Shown: piece by piece, positions 54,031 to 63,395 of the stretch
How the letters are laid out: each line of letters opens with the position of its first letter
How positions within the stretch are numbered: the stretch's first letter is position 1
The notes under the pieces: generated by a model
The model's input: the letters and a program-made list of their open reading frames with translations, nothing else
Databases searched by the model: none
What the model was told of the DNA's origin: nothing
Translations under genes and position numbers: made by a program
Source: CTSOIL-112 sp964293815
GTDB taxonomy: Bacteria > Pseudomonadota > Gammaproteobacteria > Burkholderiales > Burkholderiaceae
DNA: 64,000 nucleotides
Direction of reading: 5' to 3'
NCBI GenBank assembly: GCA_964293815.1
Contig: CAXYYC010000005.1
Span: 35,738-99,737, forward strand

Positions 54031-56892
54031 TTAGTTGTTTTCCAAGAAGCTTTTGAGTTTTTCAGAACGTGACGGATGACGCAATTTGCGCAAGGCTTTG
54101 GCTTCGATTTGACGAATACGCTCACGCGTGACGTCGAATTGTTTGCCGACTTCTTCGAGTGTGTGGTCGGTGGTCATTTCGATGCCAAAACGCATACGCA
54201 GAACTTTGGCTTCGCGTGGCGTGAGTGAGTCCAGCACGTCTTTGACGATGTCTTGCATACCGGTGTGTAGTGCAGCTTCGGCAGGTGTCATGGCGTTGCC
54301 GTCTTCAATGAAGTCGCCCAAATGTGAGTCTTCGTCATCGCCGATTGGGGTTTCCATGGAAATCGGTTCTTTGGCGATTTTCATGATTTTGCGGATTTTG
54401 TGTTCCGGCATGTCCATTTTTTCGGCCAACTCGGAAGCATCAGGTTCGATGCCGGTTTCTTGCAAAATTTGACGCGAGATTCGATTCATTTTATTGATCG
54501 TTTCGATCATGTGCACCGGAATACGGATGGTGCGCGCTTGGTCGGCAATCGAGCGGGTGATGGCTTGACGAATCCACCAAGTGGCGTAGGTCGAGAATTT
54601 GTAACCACGGCGGTATTCAAATTTGTCCACGGCTTTCATCAAACCAATGTTACCTTCTTGAATCAAATCAAGGAATTGTAAACCTCGGTTGGTATAGCGT
54701 TTGGCAATGGAAATCACCAGACGCAAGTTGGCTTCGGTCATTTCTTTTTTCGCCGTGCGGGTTTTGGATTCGCCCGAGACCATTTGTTTGTGAATGTCGC
54801 GCAAGTCCGGCAATGGCAATAGGACTTCTTTTTGAATGCTAATCAGGCGATTTTGCAATTCGTGTAGCGCTGGGACATTGCGCTCAAAAATGGTGTTGAA
54901 TGCGTGCGGCTTTTTCAAAAGGTCGCCTGCCCAGTTCAGATTGGTTTGGTGTCCTGGGAAGTTGACGATGAAGTAGTCAACGCTCATACCCACTTTGTCC
55001 ACGCACAGGGTGCGGATTTGGCTTTCGATGTCGCGAATAGATAGAACTTGTTGGCGTAGCTTGTCACACAGTCGATCTACGGTGCGCGCAGTGAAACGTA
55101 TGCCCATCAGTTCTTGGGTCATGGCGTCTTGCGCTTTGTCATAAGCTTTTGAGCGATAGCCTTCTTTGTCAAAGGCCACGCGCATTTTGTCAAACAGCTT
55201 TTCAATGCTGTTGAATTTTTCCAATGCGCGTACTTTAAGCGCCTCTAATTGCTTGCTGGAAACTGCGCCACCGCTGTTATCGTCATCGCTTTCATCGTCG
55301 TCAATGTCTTCAACATCGGCGTCTTCAAATTCCTCTTCTGCGCCAACAAAACCATCGACCACTTCGTCCACCTGTGCTTCGTCATTGCGAATTTTGGCGA
55401 ACATTTCACGCAGCTCTTGGATAATCGCAGGGCAGGCGGAAATCGCCACCATCATTTCGCGTTGGCCTTCTTCGATGCGTTTGGCAATTTCGATCTCTTG
55501 CGCTTTGGTCAGCAATTCGACAATCCCCATTTCCCGCATATACATGCGCACAGGGTCGGTAGTGCGGCCAAATTCGGAGTCCAATGTGGATACGGCGACC
55601 TCGACCTCTTCTTCGGTGGTGTCGTCGGCATTGGCAACGGGAACGTTGTCGCTCATCAGCAATACTTCGGCATCCGGCGCCTGTTCGTACACCTGAATCC
55701 CTAAGTCGGAGAAAGTGGAAACGATGTTGTCCAGCGCATCACCCTCAACCATGTCGTCCGGCAAACTGTCGTTAATTTCGGCGTAGGTCAAATAGCCACG
55801 TTCTTTACCCTGCTTGATCAACAGCGTCATTTGCAGGCGCTTAAATTCCAATGCTTGCGCGGACTCTTCGGATTCTTTGCCTTTTTTGCTTTTGGTTTTC
55901 TCCGGCTTGGTTTCAATTTCAACGATTTCTTCTTCGCTATCGCTGATTTCGCCAAGTTCGTCATCGATCAAGTCGTCGTCTTTACTCAAATCCAAATCGT
56001 CGTCAATCACAGCTTTTTTGCCGCTTTTGGCTGCAGGCGTTTTGCTGGTTGGTTTCGTTGCTTTGGCGACTGGCGTCTTGCTCACAGGTTTTGCCGTGCT
56101 GGTGCTGGCTTTTGCTGTTGATTTAACGGGAGTCGCTTTGCTTGCCACGCTCTTCGCCGGTACTTTTGGCGCAGCGGCTGGAGTAGTTGAACTTGCTTTT
56201 GTGGTTTTTGTGGCTACGGTGGCAGCGGTGGCTTTAGCCGTTGCGCTCGCTGGCGTAGCTACTGTTTTCGATTGGGATTTAGATGGGGTTTTACTTACAG
56301 GCATATTGCTTTTCTGAGAGGTTGGGGCTTTGACGCTTGGCGTCACAGCCGTTTTTTTCGCTGGCGTTTTCGCCGCAGACGGTTTCACTGCGGCTTTGGC
56401 TGAACTGGTGCTGGCAGGCTTTTTGGGCGCAGTGGCCACGGTGCGCGCTGAAGCAGGTTTAACCACAGTGGTTTTTTTGATCGTCGGCGCAGTTGGGGCT
56501 TTGCTTGATGCGGTTGTTCCCTTAGCAGGAGCTTTGCTCACCACTTTACTGGCGGTTGCTTTGGCCGACGTATTGAGCGTTTTTGCGGCAGCAGTTTTGG
56601 TAGCGCTGGCGCTGACTTTGGTGCTTGCTCTGGCGGTTGTTCGGCTACTGCTCACTTTAGCAGGTGTTTTGCTTGTGGCTTTCGGCATTACCTTTGTGCT
56701 TGGTGTGGCGGTTTTTTTAGCCGCTGGTTTAGTCGCAACTGCGCTGGTTTTAGCTGGGGCTTTCACCGGCGCTTTGGCTGTGGTTTTGCTGGCAACGACA
56801 GGCTTATTGACTGTTTTACTGGTTGATTTGGAAACCGTTTTGACCGTGCTTTTAGCGGTACTGGTTTTGCTGGAATTTTTGTTTGAGCTCAT
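54031..56892 (-). CDS. rpoD: RNA polymerase primary sigma factor with long basic N-terminal extension
   Basis: A 953-aa sigma70. Residues from about 345 on match E. coli RpoD end to end: region 1.1, RTTDPVRMYMREMG (1.2), the acidic non-conserved region, ANLRLVISIAKRYTNRGLQFLDLIQ (2.1-2.2), KFSTYATWWIRQAI (2.3-2.4) and VTRERIRQIEAKALRKLRHP (4.2). Before this lie about 290 residues made almost only of Lys, Ala, Thr, Ser, Pro and Val, then about 50 acidic ones. Basic extensions are known in Burkholderiales RpoD; this one is long. No strong ribosome binding site is seen at the chosen ATG, so an internal start remains possible. Confidence 0.95.
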   Translation of the reverse strand: MSSNKNSSKTSTAKSTVKTVSKSTSKTVNKPVVASKTTAKAPVKAPAKTSAVATKPAAKKTATPSTKVMPKATSKTPAKVSSSRTTARASTKVSASATKTAAAKTLNTSAKATASKVVSKAPAKGTTASSKAPTAPTIKKTTVVKPASARTVATAPKKPASTSSAKAAVKPSAAKTPAKKTAVTPSVKAPTSQKSNMPVSKTPSKSQSKTVATPASATAKATAATVATKTTKASSTTPAAAPKVPAKSVASKATPVKSTAKASTSTAKPVSKTPVAKATKPTSKTPAAKSGKKAVIDDDLDLSKDDDLIDDELGEISDSEEEIVEIETKPEKTKSKKGKESEESAQALEFKRLQMTLLIKQGKERGYLTYAEINDSLPDDMVEGDALDNIVSTFSDLGIQVYEQAPDAEVLLMSDNVPVANADDTTEEEVEVAVSTLDSEFGRTTDPVRMYMREMGIVELLTKAQEIEIAKRIEEGQREMMVAISACPAIIQELREMFAKIRNDEAQVDEVVDGFVGAEEEFEDADVEDIDDDESDDDNSGGAVSSKQLEALKVRALEKFNSIEKLFDKMRVAFDKEGYRSKAYDKAQDAMTQELMGIRFTARTVDRLCDKLRQQVLSIRDIESQIRTLCVDKVGMSVDYFIVNFPGHQTNLNWAGDLLKKPHAFNTIFERNVPALHELQNRLISIQKEVLLPLPDLRDIHKQMVSGESKTRTAKKEMTEANLRLVISIAKRYTNRGLQFLDLIQEGNIGLMKAVDKFEYRRGYKFSTYATWWIRQAITRSIADQARTIRIPVHMIETINKMNRISRQILQETGIEPDASELAEKMDMPEHKIRKIMKIAKEPISMETPIGDDEDSHLGDFIEDGNAMTPAEAALHTGMQDIVKDVLDSLTPREAKVLRMRFGIEMTTDHTLEEVGKQFDVTRERIRQIEAKALRKLRHPSRSEKLKSFLENN

Positions 56893-57145
56893 GGGGTAGG
56901 CCTTTTTAAAAAATTACTGCTTTTCTCAAATACAACGATTCAGTGACTTCAGTGACAACAAGTCGATTGCTTGGGCGATGCGATTGAACCTTAGCCGCTC
57001 ATAAGGTTCAATAACAACGATAGAACTGCGCATTATAGCATATCTTAGCGACTTTTTTCTGTAAATAGTTGGACGTGCGTGTGGATTTTCATTTCAAAAA
57101 CAGATGCTTAGCATAGTCTGCCCACATCAAATAATTGCACACGAT

Positions 57146-58900
57146 TTAGGTATAGCGCGCACGCTCTTGTAAAAGTTGGCTGTATTCCTCTTTGGCTTTT
57201 GGGTCGTGTGCCAATTGTTGCGCGAGTACTTGCAACCTATTTTCTAAATGCTGGCGATACAGGTTTTTTTCAAGGGCTTGTAGCGCGATTTGCGCATCGG
57301 CCTCGGTAATTTCTGGCTCTTGTAATTGGCGTTGCAGAATGTGCTGATACAAGCTCCAATGATCGAGCTGCTCGATTTGATGGTAAATGACCGCCGGTGA
57401 CAACTGGCTGATGGGTTGCATTTGTAAAAATTCAATCAATTGCGTCAATGGCTGGTGCTGTGCTTGCTGCTGCCAAGCGGTCAACTGCGCATTTTGTGCA
57501 GCACTCGGATGCGCCAAAATCAAACGCAATGCCTGATCTATGGCCGAAAGCGGTTGACTGCGTTTATTCTTTTCTGGTGTGCGCTTGCGCGCACGCGCTT
57601 GGCCAGTAATTTCTGCGTACTCCGCCACATCTATAGCCTGAATGCCCAGTTGATCCGCGATGGATTGGATGATTTGCGTGCGCAAGGCGTTGTGCGGCAT
57701 GGATTGCAGCAGTGGTTTGGCCAAATGCAGTTGGCGCGCACGCGCTTCGGCGTGCGCTTCGGGCGCGGCTTGGCGCAGGCCGTAGAGCAAAAATTGCGAT
57801 AGGGTCATGGCCGATTGAATTTCGGCGTTGAACCGCTCCGCGCCGAACTCGCGCACAAAGCTGTCGGGATCGTGTTCCGGTGGTAAAAATAGAAATTGAA
57901 TCGTGCGTGTGTCGGTCGCATAGCTCAAGGCATTGGTCATCGCGCGCCATGCGGCTTTTCGACCGGCGGAGTCGCCATCAAAACTGAATACGATGCGGTC
58001 GGTGAAGCGGAATAATTTTTGAATATGCAGCGCGCTGGTGGCCGTACCGAGCGTCGCAACGGCGTTACCAATGCCGGATTGCGCCAATGCCACCACGTCC
58101 ATATAACCCTCAACCACTAAGGCAAAACGGCTATGTGAGATGCTGCTGCGCGCTTCAAACAGTCCGTAGAGTTCTTGGTTCTTTTGGAATACAGCGGTTT
58201 CGGGTGAATTAAGGTATTTCGGTTCGCCTTTGTCCATAATCCGTCCGCCAAAGCCGATGATTTGGCCTTTAACATTACGGATCGGAAACATAACGCGGTC
58301 GCGGAAAAAATCGTAACGGCGCTCGCTGTCTTCGCGTTGTTTAACCAGCCCTGCATCAATCAGGCTGGAGGATTGCGCATAATCGGCGAATACGCTACTC
58401 AAATTCGGACGATCCGGCGCAAAGCCCAAGCCAAAGCGCTGTGCGATTTCTCCGGTTAGGCCGCGTCGTTTTAGGTAGCCAATGGCGTCGGGGTGTTTGG
58501 GCAATTGCTCGCGGTAAAATTTCGCCGCTTCTTCCAAAGCTTGGCTGATATTTTGCGTGCGAATTTTTCGTTCGGTTTGCTCGGCGATTTGCTGTCGCGA
58601 CAATGGCTTGTCTTCGGGTACTTTCATGCCCGCACGCGAGGCCAAATCGTGTACCGCCTCGACAAAAGTCAGACCGTTGTGTTCCATCAAAAAGCCCAGA
58701 GCCGTACCGTGCGCACCGCAACCGAAGCAGTGATAAAACTGTTTGGTCGGGCTTACCGTAAAGGATGGACTTTTTTCATTGTGAAACGGACATAGACCTT
58801 GGCGATTATTGCCTGCCTGCTTGAGTTGAACGTACTGCCCCACCACGTCGACAATGTCAACGCGCGCGAGCAGATCGTTGATAAACTCAGCGGGTATCAT
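57146..58900 (-). CDS. dnaG: DNA primase
   Basis: A 584-aa enzyme making RNA primers for replication. The CHC2 zinc site is C37, H40, C58 and C61 (CPFHNEKSPSF and YHCFGCGAHG). The TOPRIM domain carries VVEGYMDVVALAQ (Glu) and FSFDGDSAGRKAA (Asp pair). The C-terminal helicase-binding domain (last ~150 residues) is Gln-rich and divergent. It lies 21 bp after yqeY and upstream of rpoD, the classical macromolecular synthesis order. Confidence 0.97.
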   Translation of the reverse strand: MIPAEFINDLLARVDIVDVVGQYVQLKQAGNNRQGLCPFHNEKSPSFTVSPTKQFYHCFGCGAHGTALGFLMEHNGLTFVEAVHDLASRAGMKVPEDKPLSRQQIAEQTERKIRTQNISQALEEAAKFYREQLPKHPDAIGYLKRRGLTGEIAQRFGLGFAPDRPNLSSVFADYAQSSSLIDAGLVKQREDSERRYDFFRDRVMFPIRNVKGQIIGFGGRIMDKGEPKYLNSPETAVFQKNQELYGLFEARSSISHSRFALVVEGYMDVVALAQSGIGNAVATLGTATSALHIQKLFRFTDRIVFSFDGDSAGRKAAWRAMTNALSYATDTRTIQFLFLPPEHDPDSFVREFGAERFNAEIQSAMTLSQFLLYGLRQAAPEAHAEARARQLHLAKPLLQSMPHNALRTQIIQSIADQLGIQAIDVAEYAEITGQARARKRTPEKNKRSQPLSAIDQALRLILAHPSAAQNAQLTAWQQQAQHQPLTQLIEFLQMQPISQLSPAVIYHQIEQLDHWSLYQHILQRQLQEPEITEADAQIALQALEKNLYRQHLENRLQVLAQQLAHDPKAKEEYSQLLQERARYT

Positions 58901-58921
58901 GTGATGGTGTGGTGGTTCAAG

Positions 58922-59365
58922 TTAGGATAATTGCGCCTTAATTAGCGCGGAAACTTTGCCCATATCGGCTTTACCAGCCAATTGCCCTTTGAGTACGCCC
59001 ATTACTTTACCCATGTCTTGCATACCTTTGGCTTCGGTCTGTGCGATCGCGGCTGAAACGTTGGAAGCGATTTCTTCATCAGACATTTGCGCGGGCAGGT
59101 ATGCGCTGATGATGTCCAACTCAAACTGTTCGATTTGTACCAAATCAGAGCGATTGGCTTGTTGGTACTGGGTGATTGATTCGCGGCGCTGTTTGCATGC
59201 CTTTTCAATAACGGCGATCACCGCTGCATCATCCAGCGTGCTTTGCGTATCCACTTCACGTTGTTTAATAGCAGCAGAGAGCAGGCGCAACGTGCCTAGC
59301 TTGTCCATTGCGCGCGCTTTCATAGCGGCGATCACGTCCGCTTGGATGGTTTCTTTTAAACTCAT
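58922..59365 (-). CDS. yqeY: GatB/YqeY domain protein
   Basis: A 147-aa helical protein related to the C-terminal tRNA-binding part of GatB. The MSLKETIQADVIAAMKARAMDKLGTLRLL start and the GMQDMGKVMGVLKGQLAGKADM end are typical. It may assist tRNA-dependent amidation or aminoacylation, but its role is not established. The start at 59365 has AGAGG upstream; a frame 19 codons longer has no support. It sits between rpsU and dnaG, as in many proteobacteria. Confidence 0.9.
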   Translation of the reverse strand: MSLKETIQADVIAAMKARAMDKLGTLRLLSAAIKQREVDTQSTLDDAAVIAVIEKACKQRRESITQYQQANRSDLVQIEQFELDIISAYLPAQMSDEEIASNVSAAIAQTEAKGMQDMGKVMGVLKGQLAGKADMGKVSALIKAQLS

Positions 59366-59523
59366 ATTAACCTCTGGGAAAATAATAGTTATACACGAAA
59401 TCATGCGTTGTGCATGGTTCATCGTGTGTTGGGAAAGAGTATTTTATTGATGAATTATAACGCATCCAACACCATCATCCGACGAATGTGCTTCATGTGT
59501 TGTGTATCTGTGTTGTGTGCAAA

Positions 59524-59548
59524 ACAAAAACCCGCTCGGTGGAGCGGG
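59524..59548 (-). terminator. rpsU terminator
   Basis: CCCGCTC and GAGCGGG form a 7-bp stem; on the minus strand TTTTTGTTTT follows. It separates rpsU from yqeY-dnaG-rpoD and probably sets their relative expression. Confidence 0.75.
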
Positions 59549-59599
59549 ATTTGTATTGGTGTACTGCAATCGAGCTTGGTTTTTAAGCCTACAGCTTGA

Positions 59600-59812
59600 T
59601 TAGTACATTTTCTTTGGCAACATTTGGCTGCGGATACGCTTGTAGTGGCGTTTGCATGCGGCAGCGTGTTTGCGTTTGCGCTCAGTAGTTGGTTTTTCGT
59701 AAAATTCACGTGCACGCAACTCGGTCAATAAACCAGTTTTTTCGATCGCACGTTTGAAGCGACGCATCGCAACTTCAAATGGTTCGTTCTCTTTTACACG
59801 AATTAAAGGCAT
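59600..59812 (-). CDS. rpsU: 30S ribosomal protein S21
   Basis: A 70-aa very basic ribosomal protein with the MPLIRVKENEPFEVAMRRF start and the RERKRKHAAA-type basic middle of S21. S21 aids translation initiation near the anti-Shine-Dalgarno region. The start at 59812 (MPLI) is preferred over one two codons upstream because it matches the family. Confidence 0.97.
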   Translation of the reverse strand: MPLIRVKENEPFEVAMRRFKRAIEKTGLLTELRAREFYEKPTTERKRKHAAACKRHYKRIRSQMLPKKMY

Positions 59813-59866
59813 AATCACTCTTTTTCAAAAAAATGTTTTGTTCCGTAAAAACAAAATCATAAATAA

Positions 59867-59943
59867 TGGCGCGGCCGGCAGGAATCGAACCCACGACCCC
59901 TTGGTTCGTAGCCAAGTACTCTATCCAGCTGAGCTACGGCCGC
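59867..59943 (-). tRNA. tRNA-Arg (ACG)
   Basis: 77 nt with encoded CCA. Acceptor GCGGCCG/CGGCCGC, D arm GCTC-GAGT, anticodon stem CTTGG/CCAAG with loop CTACGAA, T arm GTGGG/CCTGC region. The ACG anticodon (A34 deaminated to inosine) reads CGN codons. A good promoter lies 11 bp upstream. It is 54 bp from rpsU on the same strand. Confidence 0.95.
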
Positions 59944-59954
59944 TGAGAATTGAA

Positions 59955-59984
59955 ACTATAGCAAACTTTCTATTTGCTTGGCAA
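59955..59984 (-). promoter_or_regulatory. tRNA-Arg promoter
   Basis: On the minus strand TTGCCA, 18 bp, TATAGT, ending 11 bp before the tRNA. It may also drive rpsU by read-through, since no terminator lies between. Confidence 0.65.
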
Positions 59985-60271
59985 GTGTTTTTTTAAATTT
60001 TCTTAATTATTTGATTATTTTTTGTGAATTTTTTGAAAAAATCGGCGTGCTTGAGTGGCTTTATTGCTGCAATGCAGTTAAAATGCGTCCATGTTTTTGC
60101 GCTATTGGAGCGCTGTTTGGTCGTGCCCTTACGTCATTTGACTATGTTTAATGTGGAATTGTTTTAAACCAATAGCGCAGTTATGGCACGATGATGTTTT
60201 CAGTTTATTTGGATAAAAATAAGTGCGGTTTATTTGAACCGCTGTTCATGGTGTTTTAGGTAGGATCGAAA
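59985..60271. other. region upstream of dapA with a spaced inverted repeat
   Basis: No gene. GCGCTATTGG (60099-60108) and CCAATAGCGC (60169-60178) are perfect inverses 60 bp apart, and GCGGTT-AACCGC near 60225-60242 forms a small hairpin before the dapA ribosome binding site region. AGGTAGGA precedes the dapA ATG. Confidence 0.4.
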
Positions 60272-61147
60272 ATGATCACAGGAAGCTTGGTGGCGCTGGT
60301 CACCCCGATGTTGGAAGATGGTTCAATTGATTTTAACGCATATCGTGCATTGATTGACTGGCATGTTGAGCAAGGAACGGATGCAATCGTCGCCGTCGGT
60401 ACCAGTGGCGAGTCGCCAACGGTGTCAGTTGACGAGCATTGCGAATTGATGAAGGTGGCGGTCGAGCACGCTGCGGGACGTATTCCTGTGATTGCTGGTG
60501 CGGGCGGCAATTCAACTCACGAGGCAATTAAATTAACCCGTTATGCGCATTCAATCGGTGCGGATGCTACTTTGCAGGTGGTTCCTTATTACAATAAGCC
60601 GACACAAGAGGGTTTGTATCAGCACTTTAAAGCGATTGCCGAGTCATCCGATTGTCCGGTCGTGCTTTATAATGTTCCGGGACGTACGGTTGCCGATTTG
60701 GCCAATGAGACGATTGTGCGTTTGGCGCAAGTGGATAATATCATTGGCGTGAAGGACGCGACCGGTGATATTGGGCGCGGCATTCAATTGCTCAGACAGG
60801 TGCCGAAGGATTTTGCGGTGTACAGCGGCGATGATTCAACTGCGGCAGCATTGATCTTGATGGGTGCGAACGGCAATATTTCAGTCACGGCCAATATTGC
60901 GCCGAAAATGATGCATGATTTGTGTGTCGCCGCGCTTAATCAGGATGTGAACGAAGTGCGTCGTTTGAATGCGGTGTTGTGCGATTTGAATAAATTGCTG
61001 TTTATGGAAGCCAATCCGATCCCTGTTAAATGGGCGCTGGCTGAAATGGGCCGAATCGGTTTGGGCATTCGTTCACCATTGACCGTTTTGTCCGAGGGCA
61101 ATCAGGCGGTGATTCGTGCGGCTTTAAAATCTGCACAATTAATTTAA
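60272..61147 (+). CDS. dapA: 4-hydroxy-tetrahydrodipicolinate synthase
   Basis: The 291-aa class I aldolase condenses pyruvate with aspartate semialdehyde in lysine and diaminopimelate synthesis. The GTSGESPTVSVDEH block (about 44-57), YNVPGRT with the catalytic Tyr (about 133), and the Schiff-base Lys in GVKDATGDIGR (about 161) are present. It is followed by bamC and an MBL-fold gene, a common betaproteobacterial order. Confidence 0.97.
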   Translation: MITGSLVALVTPMLEDGSIDFNAYRALIDWHVEQGTDAIVAVGTSGESPTVSVDEHCELMKVAVEHAAGRIPVIAGAGGNSTHEAIKLTRYAHSIGADATLQVVPYYNKPTQEGLYQHFKAIAESSDCPVVLYNVPGRTVADLANETIVRLAQVDNIIGVKDATGDIGRGIQLLRQVPKDFAVYSGDDSTAAALILMGANGNISVTANIAPKMMHDLCVAALNQDVNEVRRLNAVLCDLNKLLFMEANPIPVKWALAEMGRIGLGIRSPLTVLSEGNQAVIRAALKSAQLI

Positions 61148-61267
61148 GTTTTTCACCTATAGTCTCGGGTATTTATACATGAGCAATAGACGATAGATTC
61201 ACGCGTCGCTCAGTAAGCGTTAACCAGAGTATTTTCGATATACGCGTGTTATAACAGAGGATATTAC

Positions 61268-62329
61268 ATGACGATTCAAAAATTCACCAAGACAGTGAAG
61301 AGTGCCATGGCACTGGCGGCGCTGGGCGTAGCTTTATCAGCCTGCACCACTACCAGCCAGGAAAAAATCGATTATCGCAGCACGGTCAAAGGCTCACCTT
61401 TGGAAGTGCCACCGGGCTTAACCGATTATGCGAAAAACCCGCAGTATGATCTGAGCGGTGTGGTCAGCTACAAAACCGTGGCTTCGGGGCAAAACGTCCC
61501 AGTGGCTGGTGCGCCGGTATTGTTAGACAGCAAAGACATGTCGATTGAGCGTGCGGGTGATACCCGCTGGCTGGTGATCAAGCGTCCGGCTGAGCAAGTG
61601 TGGCCAGCATTGCAAACCTTCTGGGAAGACAACGGTTTTACCTTAAAAACCAACCAGCCGAGCACCGGCATCATGGAAACTGATTGGGCGGAAAATCGAG
61701 CCAATCTGCCACAAACTGGTTTGCGCAAATTGATTGGTAAAGCTTTGGACTCCGTGTATGACACAGGTATGCGCGACATGTTCCGCACCCGCGTGGAAAA
61801 AACCGGTAATGGCACTGAGGTGTATATCAGCCACCGCGGCATGGAAGAGGTTTACACCTCGACCAATAAAGACTCCACCACTTGGCAACCGCGTAAAGCC
61901 GATCCAGAGTTGGAAGCAGAAATGCTACGCCGCCTCATGGTTTCCTTGGGCACGGATAAAAAAGCAGCCGACGTAGCCATGCAAAATGCCGCCAATAAAC
62001 TCAAAGGCGCTGAAATTCGTGGCGAACAATTGGTAGTCAATGACTCTATGGAAAATACTTGGCGTCGTGTGGGTTTGAGCTTGGATCGAGCTGGTTTGTC
62101 GATCACAGATCGCAACTTGTCACAACGTGTGTACTTCGTTACCCCGAATCCCGATGACCGCGGCCTATTCAAAAAATCGTTTGGTAAATTAAAAGAAACG
62201 TACCAAGTTCGTTTCACTCCGATTTCAGCCAATCAAACGCAGGTGAGCTTCGCCGATAAAAACGGTCAACCGTACAGCGATCAAGGCTTGGCTCGCGTAT
62301 TGAAAAATTTGAAAAACAGCTTACAGTAA
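61268..62329 (+). CDS. bamC: outer membrane assembly lipoprotein BamC
   Basis: A 353-aa lipoprotein of the BAM complex, which inserts beta-barrel proteins. Lipobox LSAC (Cys 26). An unstructured N-terminal segment with PPGLTDYAKNPQYDLSG follows; in E. coli this segment binds BamD. Two helix-grip domains come next (about 85-200 and 230-350). AGAGG lies a few bases before the ATG. It is 120 bp from dapA and 1 bp from the next gene. Confidence 0.93.
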   Translation: MTIQKFTKTVKSAMALAALGVALSACTTTSQEKIDYRSTVKGSPLEVPPGLTDYAKNPQYDLSGVVSYKTVASGQNVPVAGAPVLLDSKDMSIERAGDTRWLVIKRPAEQVWPALQTFWEDNGFTLKTNQPSTGIMETDWAENRANLPQTGLRKLIGKALDSVYDTGMRDMFRTRVEKTGNGTEVYISHRGMEEVYTSTNKDSTTWQPRKADPELEAEMLRRLMVSLGTDKKAADVAMQNAANKLKGAEIRGEQLVVNDSMENTWRRVGLSLDRAGLSITDRNLSQRVYFVTPNPDDRGLFKKSFGKLKETYQVRFTPISANQTQVSFADKNGQPYSDQGLARVLKNLKNSLQ

Positions 62330-62330
62330 T

Positions 62331-63137
62331 ATGTCAGATTCCTATCTACGCTACGCCAGTCTGGGTAGCGGCAGCTCGGGAAATGCCACAGTCATCGAGG
62401 CGCGTTGTGAAGATCAGACAACGCGCCTTTTGTTAGACTGCGGGTTCTCGGTGCGTGATGCAGAAAAACGCTTGGCGCGCTTGAACCTCAGCGGTGCAGA
62501 CATTGACGCACTGCTGATCACCCACGAACACGAAGACCACATTGGCGGCGCGGCACGCTTTGTGCGCAGATACGGCTGCGATTTGTACATGTCGCGCGGA
62601 ACCTATATCAGCGTACTTAATCACGCCACGCGCTCCTGTGCGCAATTGCCTGTGCGTTTTTGCGCACATCAACGGGCGCTGACGATTGGCTCAATCGATA
62701 TTCTGCCGTATACCGTACCGCACGATGCACGCGAACCGTTGCAATTTGTATTCTCAGCGCACGGACGGCGGCTGGGCATATTGACCGATGTCGGCCATGT
62801 GTCGCCAATGCTGACCGATGTTTTGCAAGGATGCCATGCGCTGGTGCTCGAATTTAACTACGACGCGCAAAAAATGGCGGCCTCGACCAAATACCCACCT
62901 TCGCTCAAACAGCGCATCATCGGTGCGCACGGACACCTTGATAATCGTGACGCACACAAACTACTGACCCAACTGATCCACCGCGAACTGCGCTCGGTAC
63001 ACGCCGCACACCTCTCGCGTGAGACCAATTCACCCGATTTGGTCGCGCAAATGCTGGACGAACTGCTCCGTCCACACAATATTCACTACACCGTCGCCTG
63101 CCAAGATGAAGGGTTTGATTGGTTTGATGTGCGGTGA
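62331..63137 (+). CDS. MBL-fold metallo-hydrolase (YycJ/WalJ-like)
   Basis: A 268-aa metallo-beta-lactamase-fold protein. Start LRYASLGSGSSGNATVIEA and the metal motif LITHEHEDHIGGAARF (HxHxDH, about 63-78) match the YycJ group, as do LGILTDVGHV and GAHGHLDNRDA with further ligands. Relatives are 5'-3' exonucleases or nucleic-acid phosphodiesterases, but the role here is inferred. It starts 1 bp after bamC, so translation is coupled. Confidence 0.88.
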   Translation: MSDSYLRYASLGSGSSGNATVIEARCEDQTTRLLLDCGFSVRDAEKRLARLNLSGADIDALLITHEHEDHIGGAARFVRRYGCDLYMSRGTYISVLNHATRSCAQLPVRFCAHQRALTIGSIDILPYTVPHDAREPLQFVFSAHGRRLGILTDVGHVSPMLTDVLQGCHALVLEFNYDAQKMAASTKYPPSLKQRIIGAHGHLDNRDAHKLLTQLIHRELRSVHAAHLSRETNSPDLVAQMLDELLRPHNIHYTVACQDEGFDWFDVR

Positions 63138-63231
63138 TATTTGCGCACGACCTCCTCTTCCAAAATCATCCACCTACTCTAAATCGCCAACCAATTGAAG
63201 ATTGGATAATCTGCTAAATGGCATCATTCAG

Positions 63232-63254
63232 CGCCCCTCATAGGGGCGTTTTCG
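63232..63254 (+). terminator. terminator of the dapA-bamC-MBL unit
   Basis: CGCCCCT and AGGGGCG with a 3-nt loop, followed by TTTTCGTTTG. Confidence 0.75.
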
Positions 63255-63395
63255 TTTGTCACCATGAAAATCTATATCAAAATAAATTATATAAAAGTAC
63301 AATTTTTATTATTTTATTTTAATATGAAATCTCGCTACAATTCTGCAATTATAATTTTTTGTTATTTAAATTGGCTTTTAGTAGATTGAATTTTT

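Noticed and set aside
55814..56899. Long plus-strand open frames opposite the rpoD 5' part, rich in Leu, Val and Ala.
   Set aside because: They mirror the low-complexity Lys/Ala/Thr codons of rpoD; no ribosome binding site and no family resemblance.
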